Part shown: positions 7,861 through 12,509 of the stretch, piece by piece
How the letters are laid out: each line of letters starts with the position of its first letter
Numbering within the stretch: the first letter of the stretch is position 1
Assembly (NCBI GenBank): GCA_910588895.1
Contig: CAJUSS010000104.1
Location: forward strand, 1-12,509
Direction: 5' to 3'
From: an uncultured Lachnospiraceae bacterium
GTDB lineage: Bacteria > Bacillota > Clostridia > Lachnospirales > Lachnospiraceae
Length of the DNA: 12,509 nt
Notes under the pieces: model-generated
The model's input: only the letters and a program-made list of their open reading frames with translations
What the model was told of the DNA's origin: nothing
Databases searched by the model: none
Translations under genes and position numbers: made by a program

Positions 7861-8751
7861 TTATCTTTCTCTTGTGATCAGCATCCGGATGAGCTCATCT
7901 AAGAACGCATTTCTCCCATCCAATAAAGAGAGGAGCTCCAGCGCTTCCTTTGACAGCCGCTCTACCTCTTCCCTGGCCCTTAAGATCCCTTCTAAGGTGA
8001 CGTATGTGGTCTTATTGTTCTTCACATCGCTCCCTACAGGCTTTCCAAGGACCTCCTGGCTGCTGGTCACATCCAGGATATCGTCCTGGATCTGGAAGGC
8101 GACCCCTACGTCCAGCGCGATCTGTCCGATCTTTTTGCAGCTCTCCTCGTCCGCCCCGGCCAGGACCGCGCCGATCGTCATGGAGGCCTCTAAAAGCGCG
8201 CCGGTCTTTAACCGATAGATAAAGCCCAGCGTATCCCGGTCGATCGGCTTATCGGTCAGCTCCACGTCTACTACCTGACCGCCGATCATGCCGTATATCC
8301 CGGTCTTTTCCGCCAGGATCTTGATCGCCTTCCCCACCCGCTCCGGGTCCTCTGTGACGGCAAAAGCCCTTGCAGCTGCGGAAAATGCCTCCACGATCAA
8401 GGCATCCCCCGCCAGCACGCCCATATCTTCTCCAAACTTGGCCCAGGTGCTCTTCTTTCCCCTGCGGTACTGGTCGTTATCCATGCAGGGCAGATCGTCG
8501 TGGATCAGGGAAGATGTGTGGATCATCTCGATCGCCGCCATGAAGGGCGCCGCCTCTTCCTCCCTCCCGCCAAACAGCCTGCAGGTCTCCAAAAGGAGCA
8601 TGGGCCTGAGCCTCTTCCCGCCGGCCTTCATGCTGTAATCCATAGCCTCCAGGATCGTCTTCTGCTTCCCTTTGACTGGCGGCAGGTAGCCGTCTATGAT
8701 CTTTTCTATCTCCTTTACCCGTTCTGCCAACACCTGATCAAAGTCTGTCAT
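7861..8751 (-). CDS. ispA: Type II polyprenyl (farnesyl/geranylgeranyl) diphosphate synthase
   Basis: Builds prenyl diphosphates from IPP and DMAPP downstream of the MEP pathway, supplying precursors for undecaprenyl phosphate and quinones or other lipids. The 296-residue all-alpha enzyme has the first Asp-rich motif DDLPCMDND (85-93, with the two-residue insertion of bacterial enzymes), FQIQDDILD (219-227) as second motif, GGKRLRP (44-50), KTG (182-184), and GQ at 158-159. The residue five positions before the first motif is Ser80, where E. coli and Bacillus farnesyl synthases have Tyr; a longer product is possible (see findings). I start at the ATG at 8751, with GAGGGTG six bases upstream, rather than the in-frame GTG at 8766. 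The start overlaps the end of xseB by 14 bp, which suggests translational coupling. Confidence 0.94.
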   Translation of the reverse strand: MTDFDQVLAERVKEIEKIIDGYLPPVKGKQKTILEAMDYSMKAGGKRLRPMLLLETCRLFGGREEEAAPFMAAIEMIHTSSLIHDDLPCMDNDQYRRGKKSTWAKFGEDMGVLAGDALIVEAFSAAARAFAVTEDPERVGKAIKILAEKTGIYGMIGGQVVDVELTDKPIDRDTLGFIYRLKTGALLEASMTIGAVLAGADEESCKKIGQIALDVGVAFQIQDDILDVTSSQEVLGKPVGSDVKNNKTTYVTLEGILRAREEVERLSKEALELLSLLDGRNAFLDELIRMLITRER

Positions 8752-9151
8752 CTTTTTCACCCTCACCCATCTCTCCGCTCAATATGAGCAGCTGCTTTTC
8801 CACCTTGTCGATCTGGGCGGAACAGCTTTTTACCAGCTTCATCCCACGTTCAAAATAGCCAAAGGACGCCTCTAAGGAGCTGTCCTCGTCCTCCAGCTTA
8901 TCTAAGAGCAGCTCCAGCTCCTCAAAGGTCTCTTCCACTGTCAATGGGCGTGGATGGGACCCTTGCCCGTCTCCTAACGTTCCCGCCGCCCCTTCCTCTG
9001 TCTCTTCGGTCTCCTGCACCTCTGCCTCTCCTGTCTTGACCCTTGCCTTTTCGGTCTCCTGCACCTCTGCCTCTTCCTCACCGGCCCTTGCCGCTCCGGC
9101 CGCCAAGCTCTTGATCAGCTCGCGCTCCGGCAGTATGCGCTCTTTTTTCAT
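8738..9151 (-). CDS. xseB: Exodeoxyribonuclease VII small subunit with acidic N-terminal extension
   Basis: Small subunit of exonuclease VII, which with XseA degrades single-stranded DNA from both ends. The C-terminal 70 residues are classical XseB: TVEETFEELELLLDKLED (71-88), SSLEASFGYFERGMKL (91-106), then a second helix. The protein is 137 residues against about 70-80 usual. The extra 65 or so N-terminal residues are acidic and carry two copies of EAEVQETE spaced 15 residues apart, matching a 25-bp perfect DNA repeat. The ATG overlaps the xseA stop as ATGA, and a G-rich site precedes it; no credible start lies directly before the canonical domain, so the extension appears to be translated. 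The ispA start is embedded in its last codons. Confidence 0.92.
   Translation of the reverse strand: MKKERILPERELIKSLAAGAARAGEEEAEVQETEKARVKTGEAEVQETEETEEGAAGTLGDGQGSHPRPLTVEETFEELELLLDKLEDEDSSLEASFGYFERGMKLVKSCSAQIDKVEKQLLILSGEMGEGEKDDRL
9005..9074 (-). repeat. 25-bp perfect direct repeat, 45-bp period, in xseB
   Basis: Positions 9005-9029 and 9050-9074 are identical over 25 bases and are offset by 45 bases, exactly 15 codons, so the frame is kept. It encodes the repeated EAEVQETE segment of the XseB extension and suggests growth by in-frame duplication. Confidence 0.9.
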
Positions 9152-10446
9152 CCTTCCACGCCCCCTATCTGAAGATCCCGTTCATGACCATCATTCCCAG
9201 AAGATCCCCTGTCCAAACGATCCTTTATCGGATCCACCTGCTCTACGCGGGCCAAGAGCTGCCCGTCCCGGACCCGGATCTTGATCCTGTCTCCTGGCGC
9301 TACCTGCGAGACGCTGGCCACACGTCCCCCTTTTTCGTCGGAGAGGAAGCCAAAGCCGCCGCTGATCTTCTCCAACGGGGACAGCCCCTGGAGACGTCCG
9401 GCCAACAGAGCCAGCCGGTGCTGCCTTTCTTTCAGCTTTCCCTCCATGGCCCGCCCTATGCGGTCCTCTATATCCGCCAGGCGCTGCCGCTTTTCGTTGA
9501 GCCGGCGCACCGGATCCTTTAGGCGCAGCCGCAGGCGGTACTGCTCCAGACGCCCTTTTTCCCGTTTGCATCTGCGGCTCATAGCCATCTGGAAGGCCTG
9601 GCGGCGGCCTTCCAGATCCGCGGCAAACTGCACATAGTCAAAAACCGCCAGCTCCGCGGCGGCTGAAGGGGTGGGGGCCCGCAAGTCCGCCACATAGTCT
9701 GCGATGGTCACATCGGTCTCATGTCCCACCGCCGAGATCACCGGCGTGCCGCAGTCAAAGATCGCCCGGGCCACCATCTCTTCATTAAATGCCCAAAGAT
9801 CCTCGATCGAGCCGCCGCCGCGCCCGACGATCAGCACGTCCAGCCCCAGCTCATCCAGAGCTTCGATCCCCTTTACGATGCTGGGCGCAGCCATCTCCCC
9901 CTGGACCAGGGCGGGAAAGAGGATCAGCTGCACATACGGGTTCCGTCTGTGGGCGATGTTCATGATATCCCGGATCGCCGCCCCGGTGGGGGCGGTGACG
10001 ATCCCTACCCGCCTTGCGTACTTGGGGATCGGCTGCTTATACTCCCCGGAGAACATCCCCATCTCCTGCAGCTCATCCCGCAGGGCGATAAAGCGGGCAA
10101 ACAGCTCCCCCTGTCCGTCCAGGCGGATCTCCTTTGCGTAGAGCTGATACCGTCCGTCCCGCTCATACACATCTACCGTGCCGGTCACTACCACCTGCTG
10201 CCCATCCTGGAGCCGGAAGGATAGGCCGGTCCGCTGACTGGCGAACATGACTGCCGATAGAGCGCCTTTCCCATCCTTTAAGGTAAAATAGATGTGGCCG
10301 GAGGTATGATATTTACAGTTGGAGACCTCCCCCTTGACCATGATCTTGTTCAGGACAAAGTCCTGCACGAACATGTTTTTGATGTAGGCGTTCACCTGGG
10401 AGACTGTGTAGGCGCTCCTGCCGGACATCCTGCGGATCTCTGCCAT
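9148..10446 (-). CDS. xseA: Exodeoxyribonuclease VII large subunit
   Basis: Catalytic subunit of exonuclease VII, a metal-independent single-strand DNA exonuclease acting in mismatch repair and damage removal. The 432-residue protein has an N-terminal OB-fold (about 12-110, including KGEVSNCKYHTSGHIYFTLKD). The nuclease domain follows, with PKYARRVGIVTAPTGAAIRDI (141-161), VGRGGGSIEDLWAFNEE (207-223) and SAVGHETDVTIADYVADLRAPTPSAAAE (238-265). A coiled-coil arm that holds small subunits spans about 275-370, and a C-terminal strand region ends it. The ATG is 2 bp after the nusB stop with no strong binding site of its own, so it probably depends on translation coming from nusB. Its stop overlaps xseB. 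In B. subtilis folD lies between nusB and xseA; here it is absent. Confidence 0.96.
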   Translation of the reverse strand: MAEIRRMSGRSAYTVSQVNAYIKNMFVQDFVLNKIMVKGEVSNCKYHTSGHIYFTLKDGKGALSAVMFASQRTGLSFRLQDGQQVVVTGTVDVYERDGRYQLYAKEIRLDGQGELFARFIALRDELQEMGMFSGEYKQPIPKYARRVGIVTAPTGAAIRDIMNIAHRRNPYVQLILFPALVQGEMAAPSIVKGIEALDELGLDVLIVGRGGGSIEDLWAFNEEMVARAIFDCGTPVISAVGHETDVTIADYVADLRAPTPSAAAELAVFDYVQFAADLEGRRQAFQMAMSRRCKREKGRLEQYRLRLRLKDPVRRLNEKRQRLADIEDRIGRAMEGKLKERQHRLALLAGRLQGLSPLEKISGGFGFLSDEKGGRVASVSQVAPGDRIKIRVRDGQLLARVEQVDPIKDRLDRGSSGNDGHERDLQIGGVEG

Positions 10447-10448
10447 GG

Positions 10449-10892
10449 CTATACCAGCTTTGCCAGGATCCCGTTGATGAACGCAGACGAATCCCGGCCG
10501 CCATACCGTTTCGCCAGCTCCACCGCCTCGTTGATCGCCACCTTCTCCGGGATCTCCTGGTCGTATCGCATCTCATAGACAGCCAGCCGTAAAAGCGCCA
10601 GCTCCGCCTTTCCCATCCGCCGGATCTTCCAGCCTTCTGCCACCTGGTCGATCTTCTCATCGATCTTAGGGATCAGGCCGATGACCTTCTTTACACGGTC
10701 CTTCAGCCATTCCCGGTCCTTCTCATCCATCCTTGCATCGTGGATGATCGCGGTGTTCCCTTCCTCATCCTCCTCATCCACCGGCAGCGCTTTAAAATAT
10801 TCCGAAAGCTGCTCGTCCACTTCCTCTGCCGGATAGAAATCCGCGCAGAACAGCATCTTAAAGCAATGCTCTCTCAGTCCTCTCCTGGTCAT
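10449..10892 (-). CDS. nusB: NusB transcription antitermination factor
   Basis: RNA-binding factor that pairs with ribosomal protein S10 (NusE) on boxA RNA to support antitermination of rRNA operons. The 147-residue all-helical protein shows the N-terminal RRGLREHCFKMLF segment (3-15) that contacts boxA. The C-terminal signature runs IPEKVAINEAVELAKRYGG (114-132), then SSAFINGILAKL. A Glu/Asp-rich loop at about 37-45 is slightly expanded. The start is firm: AGGAGG lies seven bases upstream of the ATG. It is the first gene of the main operon, about 130 nt downstream of a good promoter. Confidence 0.96.
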   Translation of the reverse strand: MTRRGLREHCFKMLFCADFYPAEEVDEQLSEYFKALPVDEEDEEGNTAIIHDARMDEKDREWLKDRVKKVIGLIPKIDEKIDQVAEGWKIRRMGKAELALLRLAVYEMRYDQEIPEKVAINEAVELAKRYGGRDSSAFINGILAKLV

Positions 10893-11021
10893 GTCCTTTC
10901 CTCCTGGATACCTAGATCACAGCTCGTCATCGATCCCGACCGACACATCCCTCGCCCCCCATGGCCAACCTCACGGCCAGGAACTTTTGATGTGCGATAT
11001 TTGTCCTTGTCTGGACAGTTA
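10893..11021 (-). promoter_or_regulatory. nusB operon leader RNA (about 130 nt)
   Basis: Untranslated leader between the predicted start and the nusB ATG. It contains two short potential stems on the minus strand: TGTCC/GGACA (11002-11006 with 11013-11017) near the 5' end, and TGGCC/GGCCA around 10960-10980. I recognise no riboswitch, T-box or boxA-like element, and there is no T-run terminator. Confidence 0.4.
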
Positions 11022-11027
11022 TGGTCT

Positions 11028-11056
11028 ATTATAGCAAATTTGAAACCTTTGTACAA
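11028..11056 (-). promoter_or_regulatory. Sigma-A extended -10 promoter for the nusB operon
   Basis: On the minus strand TTGTAC (11051-11056), 17 bases, TGC, then a perfect TATAAT (11028-11033). The -35 is weak (3 of 6) but the TGn extension and perfect -10 compensate. Transcription should start near 11021. It lies downstream of a terminator and upstream of nusB with no other gene between. Confidence 0.75.
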
Positions 11057-11125
11057 TACTAAGATCCGGCTGTGAAAAATGGGTCCTGGGATAGTTTTTC
11101 GGGGGATAGGGATCTTTTACAAAGC

Positions 11126-11158
11126 AAAAAAGACATCGCTCCATCACAATGCCTTTTT
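11126..11158 (-). terminator. Intrinsic terminator after the small acidic gene
   Basis: On the minus strand, arms at 11147-11153 and 11132-11138 form a 7-bp stem (including G-U pairs that exist only in minus-strand RNA) with an 8-nt loop, followed by six T (11126-11131). Five A before the stem can extend the pairing. It lies about 135 bases after the stop of the gene at 11293-11565 and upstream of the nusB promoter, so it insulates the nusB operon. Confidence 0.75.
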
Positions 11159-11292
11159 CTCCCTGTCGGTCGATACCGCGCTATCCTCAGCCTTATAGAC
11201 CAAAATATTGATACCATCTTGCAATGATCGTGTCACGGTTTGCCCATATATATTTTTGGATCTTTTTTAATTCGTTTTGGGGGAGCAGCACT

Positions 11293-11565
11293 TTAGGCAA
11301 GAGCAGTCCCTCCATTTTCCCTCGCGATCTCCCAGATCAACGCTTCATTGTTCTTCAGATACCGTCCAAGCTCCATCAGATCATCTTCTGAAAACCCAAA
11401 GGACTTATAGAAGATATTATTGGGCAGCTTTCCTTCCGCAAGATCAAAGCCGCCAGCGTGATCCACACGTTCGAAACGTACACTGATCTCATCAAATCCA
11501 TTATTTTCCTCTATATCAGAAAAGGTAAGTACAACATCATCTAATGTACTATAATGATTTTTCAA
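11293..11565 (-). CDS. Small acidic protein of unknown function
   Basis: I do not recognise a named family. The 90-residue product is soluble-looking, with no signal peptide, membrane segment or cysteine, and is acidic. It begins MKNHYSTLDDVVLTF and includes FDEISVRFERVDHAGGFDLA (24-43) and a likely helical C-terminal part (EDDLMELGRYLKNNEALIWE). The start is TTG with AAGGAG nine bases upstream; an in-frame stop lies just above, so no longer form exists. The gene has its own candidate promoter (11628-11656) and terminator (11126-11158), making it a self-contained unit. Base composition is more A+T-rich than the main operon. It sits between a broken transposase and nusB, which suggests accessory origin. 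It could be a small immunity or antitoxin-like protein, but nothing in the sequence shows that. Confidence 0.7.
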   Translation of the reverse strand: MKNHYSTLDDVVLTFSDIEENNGFDEISVRFERVDHAGGFDLAEGKLPNNIFYKSFGFSEDDLMELGRYLKNNEALIWEIARENGGTALA

Positions 11566-11627
11566 GCTGCATCTCTCCTTTCATCTCCCTGTCTCCCAGA
11601 TGGTCTATGCCTTTAAGATACACGCCC

Positions 11628-11656
11628 ATTATATCTTATTTTTTACGGCTATGCAA
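11628..11656 (-). promoter_or_regulatory. Candidate promoter for the small acidic gene
   Basis: On the minus strand TTGCAT (11651-11656), 17 bases, and a perfect TATAAT (11628-11633), about 55 nt before the ribosome binding site. It lies in the tail of the broken transposase frame and overlaps that frame's stop codon. Confidence 0.5.
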
Positions 11657-11742
11657 CAAAACTCATCATCGAGCCAGTAGGGTTGGCCAAAGGGGTTACT
11701 ATCCACACCCACGCCAATCGTTGTATAGGTGCAGGCGCATGA
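11629..11742 (-). pseudogene. Possible 3' remnant of a CAP/SCP-domain protein gene
   Basis: The 37-residue tail fused in frame to the broken transposase includes CTYTTIGVGV followed by GQPYWLDDEF. This spacing (IGVGV, short turn, YW, then an acidic-aromatic end) recalls the last strands of CAP (SCP/PR-1) domains. The upstream part of such a gene is absent. The match is short and made by eye, so it could be chance. Confidence 0.25.
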
Positions 11743-12108
11743 TCGGTCAAACTTTCGCTCATACTTTGCTCCTTTTCTAGAAGGGATCGTTGGTCCTCCG
11801 CCGCGGTCGTATATGTAGTCGATCAGTTCCTGGCTGTCATATCCCCTGTCGGCCAATACCTGGCTCCCTTCCATAGCCTTTACCTGTTCCAGAACAGGGA
11901 TCGCACAGATGATATCATTGCGCTGGCCTTCACTTATCATCAGGTAAACGGGATAGCCATAAGGATCTACAACTGCATGGATCTTTGTGCTTGCCCCCTC
12001 GCGGCTGTGGTCGATCTCGCTCGGAGGCCCCTTTTTTTGCATCAGCACTGTGCTGATGCGCTTGGACGATGGAACCATCCAGTGACAGTTCATCCAGTTC
12101 TGCGTCAA
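11629..12108 (-). pseudogene. IS5-family transposase, DDE-domain frame (orfB), C-terminally replaced
   Basis: This frame carries the continuation of the transposase from about 12030: KGPPSEIDHSREGASTKIHA, then VLADRGYDSQELIDYI, with the second catalytic Asp in LADRGYD (residue 87 of this frame), and GPTIPSRKGAKYERKFD. After about residue 122 (position 11743) the expected region with the catalytic Glu (an arginine-rich VERFFNRLK-type motif) is missing. It is replaced by 37 unrelated residues ending at 11629. The first 23 or so residues of the frame are probably not translated as such. With the DDE set incomplete the protein should be inactive. Confidence 0.7.
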
Positions 12109-12451
12109 GGCTCAGGACCCGAAAGATATTGTCCAGGATACCGTCCACGATCCATTTTCGGAAACGGCTGTAAACGGTCTCCCATGGTCCGTACCGTTCC
12201 GGGAGGTCACGCCAGGGAGCCCCGCTGCGGGCGATCCAGATAATGCTGTTAAGGATCACACGGTTGTTTTTTCGTGGCTGTCCTTGTTTATTGGTATTTT
12301 CAGGCGGGAGCAGATCAGTGATGCGGTCCCATTCATCATCCGTCAGTTCATATCGTCTCAACATAATGGATCCCCCTTTTTTCTTTGTTTTAACATGAAA
12401 AAGGGAAGGAGAACATATTTTTTGTGCAGTTTTTATTTTTCAAACACGCTC
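11743..12451 (-). mobile_element. Truncated IS5-family (IS427-like) insertion sequence remnant
   Basis: The element comprises transposase coding sequence reading leftward plus about 85 bases upstream. A putative outer end lies at about 12435-12451 (minus strand GAGCGTGTTTGAAAAA), followed outward by TAG, which could be a target-site base triplet. No matching inverted end is found on the left side, and recognisable transposase sequence stops near 11743. The element therefore seems to have lost its right end and cannot be autonomous. Assignment to IS5/IS427 rests on the transposase N-terminal domain and the two-frame arrangement. The end itself is not confirmed, as there is no second copy in the window. 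Confidence 0.6.
11930..12364 (-). pseudogene. IS5-family transposase, N-terminal frame (orfA)
   Basis: Frame encoding the N-terminal part of an IS427-like transposase. YELTDDEWDRI, then RSGAPWRDLPERYGPWETVYSRFRKW (46-71), is the DNA-binding domain typical of this group. LSLDGSIVQAHQHSA (93-107) supplies the first catalytic Asp (Asp96). Homology then leaves this frame at a run of seven A followed by four G (12028-12038 on the plus strand as C and T) and continues in the +1 frame. From there the translation to 11930 is out-of-frame sequence. The ATG has AGGGGG about eight bases upstream. This could be programmed frameshifting, used by some IS5-family members, or a single-base indel. Confidence 0.75.
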
Positions 12452-12509
12452 TAGAACTACAGCGAACTTTTTGAAAGCGTGGTCTTTCTATGAGCCAGAT
12501 AGGCACAAT

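Larger units (their letters stand above)
10893..11292. other. Intergenic region upstream of nusB (400 bp)
   Basis: No gene is supported here. From right to left it holds the 3' untranslated tail of the small gene, an intrinsic terminator (11126-11158), the nusB promoter (11028-11056) and the nusB leader. The stretch 11159-11292 is A+T-rich and shows no clear element. The Asp23/YqhY-type gene often found before nusB in Firmicutes is not present. Confidence 0.6.

Noticed and set aside
9005..9074. Direct repeat as a possible CRISPR-like array
   Set aside because: Only two copies, the 45-bp period keeps the xseB reading frame and the repeat encodes the same peptide; it is a coding duplication.
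12441..12481. Inverted CACGCT/AGCGTG pair outside the transposase as a second IS end
   Set aside because: Only six bases pair well and the flanking bases do not match the putative IS end, so a nested or second element is not supported.
1..12509. Defence island, prophage or biosynthetic cluster
   Set aside because: Apart from the IS remnant and one orphan small gene, all genes are conserved housekeeping or sporulation genes in a known order.

Overview
The window looks like a chromosomal segment of a fairly GC-rich, spore-forming member of the Clostridia, most likely Lachnospiraceae-like. The call rests on gene content, gene order and protein style, not on a database match. Every well-supported gene lies on the minus strand, so the reading order runs from high to low coordinates.

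Main block (about 10.9 kb down to the left edge): nusB, xseA, xseB, ispA, dxs, tlyA, nadK, argR, recN, spoIVB. This is the Firmicute cluster known from Bacillus subtilis (nusB-folD-xseA-xseB-ispA-dxs-yqxC-ahrC-recN-spoIVB-spo0A), with two differences: folD is absent between nusB and xseA, and an NAD kinase gene sits between tlyA and argR. The first genes are tightly packed (2-bp gap, 4-bp and 14-bp overlaps, 36-bp gap). Spacing then loosens, and a 349-bp gap precedes spoIVB. An extended -10 promoter (11028-11056) with a leader of about 130 nt drives nusB. The block joins transcription antitermination, DNA repair (exonuclease VII, RecN), isoprenoid precursor and prenyl diphosphate synthesis (Dxs, IspA), rRNA methylation, NADP synthesis, arginine control and a sporulation checkpoint protease. 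spo0A would be expected just beyond the left edge but is not in the window.

Right flank (11.1-12.5 kb): a visibly more A+T-rich accessory stretch. It holds a small acidic protein gene of unknown function with its own candidate promoter, a TTG start behind a strong Shine-Dalgarno, and a terminator. Beyond it is a degenerate IS5-family (IS427-like) transposase. The transposase is split by a reading-frame change at an A7/G4 run and has lost its C-terminal third with the expected catalytic Glu. The lost part is replaced by an unrelated tail that resembles the end of a CAP/SCP domain. This flank sits where asp23/yqhY-type genes often precede nusB.

I see no CRISPR array, tRNA, rRNA or evident new defence system. 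The points most worth a second look are: a Ser in place of Tyr at the chain-length position of IspA; a long hairpin in front of spoIVB whose wobble pairs and T-run fit a plus-strand terminator, opposite to all genes; an acidic repeat-bearing extension on XseB; the IS junction; and the orphan small gene.
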